Source: UBA7359 sp038142205
Lineage (GTDB): Bacteria; Pseudomonadota; Gammaproteobacteria; Eutrophobiales; Eutrophobiaceae
Assembly: GCA_038142205.1 (NCBI GenBank)
Contig: JAYQJO010000001.1
Span: forward strand, 1,798,001-1,862,000
DNA: 64,000 nt
Direction: 5' to 3'
The first letter of the stretch is position 1. Every line of letters begins with the position of its first letter. The notes under the pieces are model-generated. The model was not told where the DNA came from, did no database searches, and was given only the letters and a program-made list of their open reading frames with translations. A program made the translations under genes and the position numbers. This document shows positions 53,914-64,000 of this stretch, one piece after another.

Positions 53914-54846
53914 TTATAGTCCAATATTATTATTGATAATTAATGAACTAAAAAGCATGCTTATAAAAGCAATTGAACCAAAACCCCATCGAGGTAACTT
54001 AGGCAAAAGCTGTCTTAACCAGGAACCTGAATTAATTTTCGCATGTTCAATATCCTGCGCAGCGACATTAATATGTTTATTTGTGACTTTATTTTTTCCT
54101 TCGCCATAAGCACAAATTAATGCTTTATGACATAAGATATTAATTAATCGTGGTATGCCATTACTATGTTTATAAATTGCTTCACAGGCACGTTTAGTAA
54201 ACAATTTATCTTCCGTTAACCCAGCTATCTGTAAGCGGTGCCTGATATAGGAATACATTGCAACTTTATTCAATGGCAGTAACTGATAAGAAAATGTAAT
54301 GCGTTGTTTTAATTGCCTTACCGATGGTTGCGTTAAAAGTATATCAAGTTCAGGTTGACCAAATAAAACCACCTGAATTAACTTTCTTTTTTCTGTTTCC
54401 AGATTGGTTAATAAACGCAAAGATTCTAGTGTCTGCACAGGCATCGCTTGTACTTCATCGAGACAAACTAATATTTTTTTACCGGAGCGATGGACATTTA
54501 TTAATGCCTTGGTAATGAGCTTCATTAACAAATGCTGGCTAATATTACTGCTATATTTAACGGCTAACGCATCCGCTATCGAAAATAACAGGCTCTCCGG
54601 TTTAATATAAGGGTTATGAATATAGGCAATAACAAATTCCTGACTGACACTTTTCATTAATTTTCGGCAGAGAATTGTTTTGCCAACGCCAACCTCACCA
54701 GTTACCTTAACAAAACCTTCACCACTACGTAGTGCAATAGTGAGTACATTCAATGCATCCTGATAACCCGCTCGATTCATAAAAAAGCTGGTATCAGGTG
54801 TGATACTAAAAGGTAGCTCTGCTAACTTAAAATGTTGCAAATACAT
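53914..54846 (-). CDS. mshM: MSHA biogenesis ATPase MshM (ExeA-like)
   Basis: A 310-residue AAA ATPase of the GspA/ExeA type. It starts MYLQHFKLAELPFSITPDTS, has Walker A GEVGVGKT near residue 49, Walker B ILVCLDEVQAM, and a C-terminal membrane helix (FGSIAFISMLFSSLII). ExeA-like proteins help secretin insertion through peptidoglycan, which would suit MshL. Confidence 0.93.
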   Translation of the reverse strand: MYLQHFKLAELPFSITPDTSFFMNRAGYQDALNVLTIALRSGEGFVKVTGEVGVGKTILCRKLMKSVSQEFVIAYIHNPYIKPESLLFSIADALAVKYSSNISQHLLMKLITKALINVHRSGKKILVCLDEVQAMPVQTLESLRLLTNLETEKRKLIQVVLFGQPELDILLTQPSVRQLKQRITFSYQLLPLNKVAMYSYIRHRLQIAGLTEDKLFTKRACEAIYKHSNGIPRLINILCHKALICAYGEGKNKVTNKHINVAAQDIEHAKINSGSWLRQLLPKLPRWGFGSIAFISMLFSSLIINNNIGL

Positions 54847-54848
54847 AA

Positions 54849-56591
54849 TTAAGTTCCTTCTTTAGCAAAAAGATCATCTAAAAATGTATCAGGTGGGGGA
54901 GCATTCATTACATCACGAAGTTCTTTAACATTCCCCCTTGTTTTTAATAACTCATCATTCCACTCATCAGAGCTTTTAACAACGACAGGTTTTAGCAATA
55001 TCACTAATTCGCTTTTCACTGACGCTCGCTTTTTATGAGTAAACAAACCACCAACTCCTGGTAGGTCGCCTAAAAAAGGGGTTTTTGCATCTTGGTCATT
55101 TGTTGTTTCCTGCATGAGTCCTCCAATTACAATAACCTGTCCACTTTTAGCTCGTACGATACTATCTGATTCTCTTACGGTACTAAGAGCTAATGGTATT
55201 TGCTGAGTTAATGTTCCAACAGTAACTGTCTTTTGCTGGTCTACAACTTCACTTATCGATGGATGTACATGTAATGTCACATCGTCCTGCTGGCTAATTT
55301 GCGGAGTTACATCAAGGGCTATTCCTGAAAAAAATGGTGTTAATTCAATATCAGGTTGTACTAACGTACTATTACCGTTAGTAATATTCTGTGTTGAAAT
55401 ATCAGTGACAAAAAACTCATCACTACCTACTTTAATAACCGCTTTCTGATTATTCATTGTTGCAACACGAGGGCTTGAAAGCACCTGTACATTACCTTGT
55501 GTTTTTAATAACTCTATAAACGCATTAAAGTCTCCCAAATTTACGGCTAATGAAAATACGCCACCAAACGCGCTAGCTGCAGCGCCAGATATTGCCGAGA
55601 AACTATTCGGATCGAGATTACCCGTGTTACCAGCCAAATTACTCAAACCACTTTCACCAACCAAGACGGAACCACCGCCAACCTGCGCGGCTGTAATTGA
55701 GTTATTGCCCGGTGTTAATAAAGACCCCCAGTTAATTCCTGACTGATAATCCTCATTTAATCGGACTTCAATAAACTTGGCTTCCAATATGACTTGTCTT
55801 TGTACAATTAATTGTGTTGCTTGCAAATATGCTTCTACTTCTCTTAATTCATTAGGTAATGCTCGTACTACCACAACACCTGACTGAGGGTTAACCACAA
55901 CGCTACGTCCATCACCTTGACCCACTATAGCTTGAACTGAATCTTGTAGTTCCATCCAGAATGATGTCACTGATTGTTCAGTTCTTATAGTAGTACCAGC
56001 TGAATCACTACTTGTCGTAGTTGTTCCATCACTGCTTGTTGCAGTTTCATTCGCTGTTAATGAACCGGAACTGACTGAAATTTGAGAACTACCCGATCTC
56101 TCTACGTTAAGATAATTAATCTGATAGATTCGGGCACGTAACCGACCTGGTAATACTTGAAAACCATAACCTGTACTTATAAATTCAAAACCATATACAT
56201 CTCGTGCCGCTTCTAATACTTCAGGAATAGTTACATTTCTTAAATTAAGTGTAACTGACCCACTTACCTCTGGGTGAATCACCATATTGTATTCAGTACC
56301 ATCAACTAAACTCAGAAAAAACTGATCCGCAGCTACTGCATTAACAGAAATATCAAATCGTTCCTCATCTTTAATTTCTGGAACATTTGCAGTATCAAGT
56401 TCAATTGTTGGTATCAAAGAATTAGCAACACTATCTGGGACAGAATCCTGATTGGCATTATCACTGACAGATTTATTAACAACATTCTCGACTGTATCAA
56501 CCACATCCTGCCGCACAGTTTGATCCTGACAGCCTAACATTATAAATAATTATAAAATCACATTAATTATTATATAAAATTTAGTTTTCAT
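54849..56591 (-). CDS. mshL: MSHA secretin MshL (in-frame TAA in the signal peptide)
   Basis: Secretin of about 580 residues forming the outer-membrane pore. The N1-type domain, a Ser/Thr-rich linker, and the secretin core with VEAYLQATQLIVQRQVILEA and VQVLSSPRVATMNNQKA, then IPLALSTVRESDSIVRAKSG, are complete. ATG at 56591 overlaps the mshK stop and begins a lipoprotein signal MKTKFYIIINVIL, then TAA (56550-56552), then LFIMLGCQDQ with the lipobox cysteine in the same frame. As read, only the downstream ATG 56540 is open, and it leaves no export signal, so the TAA is probably an error. Confidence 0.9.
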
Positions 56592-56967
56592 CATTTTTCT
56601 CGAATTCATTTTTTGACTTATAGTTTTTTATTACAAGGTCATTAAACAGCCTGACAATCAGTTTCTTATCATCATGGTTAATCACTACTGAGCGTGCTTT
56701 AATTTCCATAACTTTAGCCTGGTTAATTTCATCACCTACTCTAACTAGCTTTCCATTTAAAATAGCTGTTTTATCTCTTTCTGAAACACGGACTGCTGAA
56801 AGCGTCCAACTTAATTGTTCTTTCGTACTTTCATTAAATACTTCAACATAAACAGGCTCTCCACTCTCAACAAAAAAATTAGCAGGCCGTGTTGGATCAG
56901 GCAATTCCGCATTTGCTAATGCAGATACCGGAAAAAAAATTAAAATTGTTAAATATATTTTTAACAT
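56581..56967 (-). CDS. mshK: MSHA biogenesis protein MshK (PilP-like)
   Basis: A 128-residue exported protein; signal peptide MLKIYLTILIFFPVSALANA from ATG 56967. An in-frame ATG at 56988 lies inside mshJ and is less likely. The mature part starts ELPDPTRPA, typical of MshK/GspC/PilP-like subunits that link the inner-membrane complex to the secretin. Stop overlaps the mshL start. Confidence 0.88.
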   Translation of the reverse strand: MLKIYLTILIFFPVSALANAELPDPTRPANFFVESGEPVYVEVFNESTKEQLSWTLSAVRVSERDKTAILNGKLVRVGDEINQAKVMEIKARSVVINHDDKKLIVRLFNDLVIKNYKSKNEFEKNDEN

Positions 56968-56972
56968 TTTAA

Positions 56973-57671
56973 TCAAACACCTATCCATTCTTCTTTTAAG
57001 CTAAGAGTAAAAATTTCAATTGATGCTTTTGCATCAGGGTATTCACCCACATTCAATTCAAAGTTATCCCAGAAGAAACCCCATTCAAGTTCTTCTAAAC
57101 GCTTTAAATAATTTAATGTTGTTAAATAATCTCCATTAAACTCTATTCTCAAACCATGTTTATAAGCATTATCAATATTATCTGCTGTTAATGTTGTTTC
57201 ATTTTCAGCATTATTGTTTTCAATATCTTTTTCAAATTCTTCTTTAGCTACTAAAGGCGTTACACCCAAACTTTTTAAATTACTCAGTGTTAGCTCACCG
57301 GTCTTATGCAAGACCGTCTCCAGAATTTTTGGCATATCATTTGGTGTGACAAGGTTATCAGTTGATGACTCAAGTTCTGCTTGTACATTGATCAATCTAG
57401 TACGTAATACCTTTAACTGTTCGATGTTCTCAGCATCAGGATCTTCTTTACTTTTTTCAAAAGATTCCTGCATTTTGGTAACTAACACCATTCTCTCTGC
57501 ATTGTTTTTATTTATTTCAGCAAGTATCTTTTTCTGCTCAGTAGCCAAAGGCGACATATACAAAGAGTCCCACAGCGTAAATATGACCGCTATCAAACCT
57601 ATAAAAACCATTGCTCGCTCACGCAAGCTCAGATTATTTATTTTGTCAGCAATGTTTTTTAACTGTTCCAT
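56973..57671 (-). CDS. mshJ: MSHA biogenesis protein MshJ (PilO-like)
   Basis: A 232-residue protein with one membrane helix near residues 22-40 (AMVFIGLIAVIFTLWDSLYM), a coiled coil of about 80 residues and a C-terminal ferredoxin-like PilO-type domain (EFNGDYLTTLNYLKRLEEL). ATG 57671 (MEQLKNIADKINNLSLRER) is chosen over an upstream in-frame codon at 57728 inside the PilN-like gene. It pairs with that protein in the alignment complex. Confidence 0.9.
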   Translation of the reverse strand: MEQLKNIADKINNLSLRERAMVFIGLIAVIFTLWDSLYMSPLATEQKKILAEINKNNAERMVLVTKMQESFEKSKEDPDAENIEQLKVLRTRLINVQAELESSTDNLVTPNDMPKILETVLHKTGELTLSNLKSLGVTPLVAKEEFEKDIENNNAENETTLTADNIDNAYKHGLRIEFNGDYLTTLNYLKRLEELEWGFFWDNFELNVGEYPDAKASIEIFTLSLKEEWIGV

Positions 57672-57675
57672 ATAA

Positions 57676-58269
57676 CTAATTTGTACTGATTGAAAAATTA
57701 AGTTCTGACAAACCTTCTTCCGTATCAACTCTTGCTAATTCCATGACATTAAATGCAGCGCCATCCAGACTTTTTTCGTCAGCTAGTTTTTGTATATAAA
57801 CAGGCACTAGCTCAGAAGATAATGTTTTTCCTTTTAAACCTAATGATGCGCCACCTTGTTTAATATTTACGTTTGTTAACCATGTCCCTTGTACATGACC
57901 TCTCGCAAAAGCTTCGAGGTAAGGCGAGAATCCTTGAGAGTTACCAAATGAACGACCTGAGAGTATTTTCGAAATACGTTCACGTTGCTCAAGTTCTTTT
58001 GATAATTTACTAATTTCCCTTTCCAATAATTTACTTTTACTTTGTTTTTTGGAGCGACTAAATGCATCTGCTTGTATATTTAGTTGGATTAGCTCATTTT
58101 CCAAAGAAGTAAGTTGTTTTTTATAAGGTTTTATTTGATTAGCTTCATATGCATATAAGCCCGCAAATACTAATAAGAAGATAATACCCGTTTGCAACAT
58201 CGTCATCGCAGAAAAGATAACCTTCTGCTCTCGGAACATAGTTTGATATAAATTAATCTGTTGATTCAC
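57676..58269 (-). CDS. PilN-like MSHA inner-membrane protein
   Basis: A 197-residue protein of PilN/GspL-C type. The GTG start at 58269 overlaps the mshI stop by one base and gives MNQQINLYQ, the classic PilN start INLYQ. A membrane helix (FLLVFAGLYAYEA) and a coiled coil follow. In some MSHA loci this region is fused with, or named after, MshI (for example mshI2). It forms the PilM-N-O-like alignment complex with MshI and MshJ. Confidence 0.88.
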   Translation of the reverse strand: MNQQINLYQTMFREQKVIFSAMTMLQTGIIFLLVFAGLYAYEANQIKPYKKQLTSLENELIQLNIQADAFSRSKKQSKSKLLEREISKLSKELEQRERISKILSGRSFGNSQGFSPYLEAFARGHVQGTWLTNVNIKQGGASLGLKGKTLSSELVPVYIQKLADEKSLDGAAFNVMELARVDTEEGLSELNFSISTN

Positions 58270-59225
58270 TATGCTGCTTCCTCTGCTCTTAATGCAGCGC
58301 CGATTGCCAATAAGCAACGTGATTGTTCCAGAGAAGAAATAGGCTCTTTCATATCAATCAGTTCATTAACATCAAGCATTCTTGCAGGAATCTGCAATTG
58401 TTCAGAGATATATTCCGTCACACCTGGGATTTCTTTGCCGATAGGCGTAATAACTAAAGAGGAAACTTGAGGTTGTCCAAAATGACTTTCGTAATAGTCC
58501 ATTGAGCGCTGAACTTCAATGACAATATTATCCAGCCATCTTTGACAAGTTTCATCATCCATAACACTTAAAACTGATTCTGGTAAAGACAAAGTACCAG
58601 CACTGATAGTACGAGAAAGATAAAGTTGAGATTGCTTGGTAATGGTTATTAAACCCTGGTTTTGCCCCACATAAACTAATGCAACTCCCCCCACATCTTC
58701 AGGTAACATTGAAGCAACGTTTCTCAGCGCTAATTCAGGTATGTCAATGATATCGAGATTAAGACCTGCTCCATTAAGCTGGTCGATAACTTGTTTTACA
58801 CGGTTAGAACGGGCAACAACGGCATACATCATTTTATTACCACTTGCAGCTTTCGCTGACGGCGCTTCAAACACATCAACAACCGCATCTTCGATATTAA
58901 AATCGATTAACTCTTTTACTTTCCAGCGAATTGCCGCTCGAACCTCTTCAGGTTGGACATCAGGTGTTTCAACGAGCAGTAAATTATAATCACCAATATC
59001 CAATGAACTCAGACAAACATATTGATCCAAATCATACACTTTAGTCAGTCGAGCAATTTCAGTATCACGAATGGAAATATTTTCAATTTCTTGAACTTCA
59101 CAAACATCAAGGCTAGGAGGCAAATCTTTTTCACGACGAATACGGGCTATCGCTATAGTGCTTTCATCGGAGCACACGGCAACTTTGGCATCTCTTCTAA
59201 GTTTCTTTTTAAAAAAGTTCAGCAA
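58269..59225 (-). CDS. mshI: MSHA biogenesis protein MshI (PilM-like)
   Basis: A 318-residue cytoplasmic protein of the actin-like PilM family (nucleotide-binding fold segments KVAVCSDESTIAIARI and GGVALVYVGQNQGLITI). It starts at TTG 59225 with AAGGG seven bases upstream, and reads MLNFFKKKLRRDAK. It is the first of the closely packed mshI-to-F genes, so a promoter is expected in the 295-base gap upstream. Confidence 0.9.
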   Translation of the reverse strand: MLNFFKKKLRRDAKVAVCSDESTIAIARIRREKDLPPSLDVCEVQEIENISIRDTEIARLTKVYDLDQYVCLSSLDIGDYNLLLVETPDVQPEEVRAAIRWKVKELIDFNIEDAVVDVFEAPSAKAASGNKMMYAVVARSNRVKQVIDQLNGAGLNLDIIDIPELALRNVASMLPEDVGGVALVYVGQNQGLITITKQSQLYLSRTISAGTLSLPESVLSVMDDETCQRWLDNIVIEVQRSMDYYESHFGQPQVSSLVITPIGKEIPGVTEYISEQLQIPARMLDVNELIDMKEPISSLEQSRCLLAIGAALRAEEAA

Positions 59226-59520
59226 CTTATTACCCTTATTGAAGTTTTAATAAAAAACTACTCTTAATAATTATGTCTCTATTTTGAGACGTAATTACGT
59301 CTATATTCTAATAACATACTTAAGTTTTTTACCCTAAGTTATTAATGTCAAATAAATTTATTGAATTTTATTACGATAATTAGTAACTAAGTTATAAGAA
59401 AATATTAGTCCTAAAAATGTAAAATTGAGGATTCTTGTTAAAAAGTGATAAGTAAAAGAAGGTAAAGGCTTATAATCACTTGATTACATTAGTTTTTAAT
59501 GATTGTAAATGCTAACTAAC
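59226..59520 (-). promoter_or_regulatory. Intergenic region upstream of mshI
   Basis: An AT-rich 295-base gap between mshQ and mshI with no gene. It contains a perfect 14-base palindrome GACGTAATTACGTC at 59288-59301 and an adjoining GTCTC/GAGAC hairpin (59275-59290), about 65 bases before the mshI start, a good candidate operator. A TTGACA hexamer lies further upstream without a clear -10. Confidence 0.4.
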
Positions 59521-62500
59521 TTACCAAGGTTCTCGGATATAGATAAACTCTTCAGGGCCTTTAAAAATACCAAAATCGATACGACCCTGTGGATCATCAT
59601 CATAAATATCCAGATCGCCACCTTGATCTACTCCGTCCCAATCATATCTTAGAAAATCATAACTAAGTACTGATAAATCTAATGTAATTTCAGAATACCC
59701 TGTACATATAGCTCCAGGTGCACTAAACGATAAATCGCCATCTCCATCAACCAATGTAGGGTTTGCCAGTGTATAGGTCGTTATTCCTCCAGCGGAACAT
59801 ATTTGAATATCGCCGTCAGTAACAGCACTTTCAAAATCATTATCCAACACAAGATCAGGTGTGCCATTGCTAGGAGCAGTATCATCAATTAACGTACAAT
59901 CATCGTCTGTATTAGCAATAAACCCTGTACCATCAAAATATTCTGTTTGAAAAATAGGTGAGACAGGCAATAGCTCTGAACCCCCTGCCGCTCCGATATT
60001 TAATCGACCAAAGCGTTGTGTAGTACCGTTTATTGTCCCAAAGGCAAAGTCATCATCTGTACTTAGTGGTGTTGGTGTTGTCCCATCACAAATATTATCA
60101 CCATCACCATCATAACAAACACCGTCCGTATCGATTAAGCCTGCCGCTTCTAATGTCAAATTAATACTGCCTGTAAACGCTCCTTCTTCAGTAGCGCGAT
60201 CATACATAAAATGATCCCCATCACTACCATCCTGCAACCTTAAAAAAATATTTCCATTAGGGTTATTGTCTTCTTGTAAATTCTGATATTCAACGATGCC
60301 ACCCACCATATACATAAAGTTAGCAGCGCTACCACTTTGATCAGTATATGAGCGTGGTAAAGTGGTTGTGTCTAATTTAAAAAACTCTGTGGTGTCATAA
60401 TTATAAGTTATTGCCGAAGAGGTATTAACGCCCCTAACTCTAATTCTTGGCGCATCATTTGCTGCTGGGTCAAAATAAAATTCTTGGCCCATATAAGTAA
60501 AATCAGTTGAGCCTGAAGTACACGCATCTTCTAAATTTGTTCCTCCATTTACTACGACAGTCAAAAATGCTGGAGTAAAACGTCCTAAGTACGGAATTTG
60601 CCCAGTAACATCCTGACCACCACTAAGATAATCATTATTACTTTCATTAATGTCTAATTGAATAATCCCTACCTCATCCCAGCTCATAGTATGGTCAACT
60701 ATAATTCCACTAGAAAAACCAGACACAGTTCCATTACCCGTTAACGTGCCGCTTTCAGCACCTGTAATTACCGCAGGATCAGGCGCAATTAAAGTATGGG
60801 AAATATCTACAGTTGCAGGTGATGATTCATTTCCAAATTTTGGTGTCACAGTATTTAAACTCAATGCTGTGTTAGAGTCTGGAATACCATCACCCGCAGT
60901 CCCCCCTGTGCTACCATCATCATCTGAAGCCTCCCAAACAACAGCAGATATATTCGCTGTAAAATTTTCCCCTGCTTTAATAAAAACATCTCCTGTTCCA
61001 TCCGTAGCAGCAGGATTCGCAGTAGAAAAATTATCAATACGAAAACCAAAAGGACGAACAATAAAGTTATTAGATGAGCCTGAAAACGTTAAATTTGGAG
61101 TTTGGCTCGCGGGCGTTGCAGATGGATTAATAGTGGTTTCGAAATGCAAGATCATTTGACCCGCATCAGGATAATTAAACACTAAACTTGCTTTATTATC
61201 TGTATCAATATTTACTCCATCAGTACCATCAAAGTTCATGCTTACAGTAGTCCACGATGCCGTAGAAGCAGGAACACTTCCGGTGTCATAAGTATTAACA
61301 GCGGTTCCATTAATAGACACTTCTTCGCCAGCACAAGTACTGGGGTTTATGCATTCCGCAGCAATTTGAACATCATGAGCACCATTGTAAAAACCAGGTA
61401 CTTCGCATCCGTCCAAACCTGCCACTGATATGCCTGATTGTTTTAATTGGATATATAAAGTTTGACTAGTAGGTAATTGGTCAGAGTCTTTACCAGAAAT
61501 GTCGGTTCCGATAGTTCCATCATCTGATCCATCCGTTGTAATTTTAATAATAGGATTTGCATCAAAATCAATATCAGGATCTTCAATGGGATCGCCACTC
61601 AAGTCTGTTGCCGTGCCATCAGTTAGATTAATGTTTTCTGTAACTGTAGCTGTATTAGAAAGTTCCACCTGAACGGTACTCTCGCCCCCGGCCAAGTATA
61701 AGTTGCAGTCGCTCCTGCTGAGACCCAATTCCCTGTGCCGAAAATCTTAGATCCCCATGTACTGGTACCTGTCGATGTTGAAAAACTAAGTGAGGTTCCA
61801 ATAGGAACATTAGTCTCAGCACCAGTTTCATCAAGCGCAGTAATTTCTATCTTGGCAGGATCACAAGCACCTGGACTAGTGAGTAGTTCTATCTTGTAAT
61901 AATCAACAGCTCTAGGAACAATCGTAATCGCTAGTGTCAATGCATTTATATCTTCATTTCCTGATGTGAAATTACTTTCATCTAAATAAGTCGAAGCAGT
62001 TCCCGTACTTGGTACATATAAAATAACATCACCATCTTCAAAGTTTTGACTATCTAATGTGCAATCATTCCGTAATGTGATTAACATTTTGTCATCATCA
62101 TCATTTAAATAATGTACACCCCATATATCTTCAATCGTATTTGAGCCCCCACCGCTATCGAAACAAGCTGATAACAAAGGACTAAAATTAATTATTGAAG
62201 TTGCGCAATTTGAACCAACATCCCATTCAATTAAATCATCACGTCCAAAATTTAAATTTCCTCCCATACAACTTGGCAGTTGCGCATTGCCTGTAGTTGA
62301 TAAAACAATATTTCCATTATCTCTGACATAAACAGCATCAATATTTTCATTAGCTGTAAAATTACTTTCGGCAAAATAGATACCAACATATTCATAAACA
62401 CCTGCTGTAGCTGTTGGAGAGATTTCAATCAAATCACCATTAAGAAAGGCATTGCCACCGATAGATGAACTACCCGTTGTCGAGATCACTAAATTGCCAT

Positions 62501-63941
62501 AAGAAAGCAGGTGGATAGCATCTATATTTGGATTGCCATCAAATGTAGCATCATCAATATAAAGGGTTCCCGAATCGGCACCTGCGTCATACTCAACTGC
62601 TTCATCTTGGTCTATAGCTTGACCGCCAATAGCAGAGTTATTAGTTGTACTTAAAATGATACTGTCAGGATCAATTTCTATCACGAGCCGTGGTGCATCA
62701 GCAGTTGAACCATCATAAGACTCAGCAGTACGTTGACATGCGGAAGAAGTACACCCTGTCCCAGGTTCAATAATAATAGTTATACTACTGCCGTTTAACC
62801 ATCCAGGGCGTTGAACGATCTCAGTAATAATACTGCTTATGTCTGGTGTTCGTTGATCTGTACCCGCATCACCAACCGTTCCCCAAGATGCTATACCGCT
62901 CCATAGAACGGAAGCGCTCGTCTTAGGACGCCCAGTTATATCGCCACTCGACGAACTGAACGTGCTCGTATCATCAGCATCTTGACCATAAATAACAACA
63001 TTGGTTATACCCGAATCTGTTTCATCAACTGTATATTGTATATATGCATTTGTAATTCCCGTTTCACCTTGATCAACATTAACGTTCTGAAAACGCATAC
63101 CTATAACTTGACGGGTTCCACCATCATAAACGTGTTCAAGATCAGTACTCGTCAGTGATATTGTACCTGCGCTACCGGGTACTCCCGCCCCTCGTTCTTC
63201 TGCATCATCACTTGATTGAGATACACTGTATCCTGTTGTTGTTGTACTAACATCACTATCATCCAATGTAATAACAAGTTGCGGTGCTTCAGCTGGTGTT
63301 CCATCATAAGATTCAGCTGTACGTTGGCATGTACTCGAATTACAACTACCATCCGGTTCAAACATAATGACAATGCTATTATTTGCCGACCATCCAGGCC
63401 GCTGAACTATCTCACTAATTATACTGCTGATATCTGGAGTTCTTTGATCTGCTCCTGCTGTGCCGGCACCGCTCCATGTAGGAATACTACTCCATGATAT
63501 AGATGCTGCTGTCTGTGCTCGACTAGTTATATTTCCATTTGAAGTGCCAAACTCCAATGTATCATCAGCAGCTTGACCATAAATTACAAGATTGGTAGTG
63601 CCTGAATCATTTTCATCGACAGTAAATTGAATGTAGGCATCCGTTATTGATGTAGTCCCCTGTTCGATTGCAATACCTGTGAAACGAATACCAACAACTT
63701 GTCGAGTTCCACCATCATAAACAAGCTCTATATCAGTACTATCTTGATACATGGTGCCTCCACTAGGAGGAGACCCTGTGACATTTTGCTCTTCTGCATC
63801 ATCATTACTGGCTGAAACTTGATATGTTACTGTTGTTGGAGCTGCAGATAGAGAAAGAGGGAAAAGAAGGAATAATATAGAAAACAAACAAAATATAATT
63901 TTGTTATTTTGCCGTTCTATTTTTTCTATATAACGTTTCAT
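59521..63941 (-). CDS. mshQ: MSHA protein MshQ, large secreted adhesin-like (frameshifted)
   Basis: A secreted protein of about 1473 residues. The N terminus has a signal peptide (IIFCLFSILFLLFPLSLSAA). Then come two tandem modules of about 200 residues (roughly 38-230 and 235-430), each with VYDGGTRQV near its start and RTPDISSII and TCQRTAESYDG or close variants, resembling DNRLRE/CBM96-type carbohydrate-binding domains. Three shorter repeats around DAIHLLSYGNLVISTTG follow, then an MshQ C-terminal region (DUF6701-like). The frame breaks at the C5 run 61685-61689; one more G on the coding strand joins TYTWPG to GESTVQVELSNTATV. In Vibrio mshQ is last in the locus; here it is first. Confidence 0.85.
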
Positions 63942-63962
63942 ATCATTAATATGACTCTCTAT

Positions 63963-63988
63963 AGATAGATTATAAAGAATATCTATCT
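63963..63988 (-). promoter_or_regulatory. Candidate mshQ promoter within an inverted repeat
   Basis: On the minus strand a perfect -10-like TATAAT (63969-63974) overlaps an inverted repeat AGATAGAT/ATCTATCT (63963-63970 and 63981-63988) 28-50 bases before the mshQ ATG. No -35 can be judged because the window ends soon after. Confidence 0.35.
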
Positions 63989-64000
63989 TATACGTTATAT

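Noticed and set aside
43485..63941. Type II secretion or ordinary PilB/PilQ type IV pilus locus
   Set aside because: MshM, MshN, MshQ, the MshD segment and the gene order are those of MSHA pili; there is no GspD/GspG-H-I-J-K set and no pilT in the window.
59521..63941. Two separate genes in the mshQ region
   Set aside because: The halves overlap out of frame and join into one continuous MshQ when a single base is added at 61685-61689; the second half has no signal peptide or ribosome site.

Overview
This window is a chromosomal segment of an AT-rich gammaproteobacterium. The evidence is the gene order tRNA-Tyr/Gly/Thr-tufB-tRNA-Trp-secE-nusG-rplKAJL-rpoBC-rpsLG-fusA-tufA-S10-spc, the def-fmt-rsmB-NtrYX-trkAH block, smg/dprA/tsaC, and a complete MSHA-type (type IV) pilus locus. 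The order or genus cannot be fixed from the sequence alone.

Region 1 (1-25154, minus strand) is one nearly continuous block for transcription and translation. It begins at a strong promoter before tRNA-Tyr (25154-25126) and runs through three tRNAs, tuf, tRNA-Trp, secE, nusG, rplKAJL, rpoBC, rpsL, rpsG, fusA, a second tuf and the S10/spc ribosomal genes to a truncated rpsH at the left edge. Several leader or attenuator hairpins lie in its spacers (rplA-rplJ, rplL-rpoB, rpoC-rpsL). Region 2 (25174-31227, minus) holds tsaC, topA, smg, dprA and a secreted LysM protein. Region 3 (31380-43481, mostly plus) holds def, fmt, rsmB, a DUF4390 protein, an NtrY/NtrX-like two-component system, trkA/trkH potassium uptake, a SAM methyltransferase, a TPR protein and trmL, with a dihydroorotate-dehydrogenase-like gene on the minus strand.

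Region 4 (43485-63941, minus) is an MSHA pilus locus in the order mshQ, mshI, pilN-like, mshJ, K, L, M, N, E, G, F, an unknown membrane protein, mshA (major pilin), a Wzy/PglL-type ligase, mshC, D, O, P. MshE is the assembly ATPase, MshG the platform, MshL the secretin, MshI/J/K and the PilN-like protein the inner-membrane alignment complex, MshM/N accessory factors, MshA/C/D/O/P pilins, and MshQ a very large secreted protein, possibly the tip adhesin. The distinctive points are a ligase gene next to the pilin (possible pilin O-glycosylation), a tight terminator right after mshA, a leader upstream of mshA with what look like CsrA/RsmA binding sites, MshEN c-di-GMP motifs in MshE, and mshQ placed first in the locus with two tandem lectin-like modules.

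Nine otherwise intact genes are interrupted. Five carry a one-base frameshift at a homopolymer (fusA, the DUF4390 gene, the methyltransferase, the MSHA membrane protein, mshQ). Four carry an in-frame TAA (secE, the ntrY-like gene, mshD, mshL). Because fusA and secE are normally essential, and the frameshifts sit in homopolymers, sequencing error is the most economical explanation. The affected genes are annotated as whole loci with the break described.
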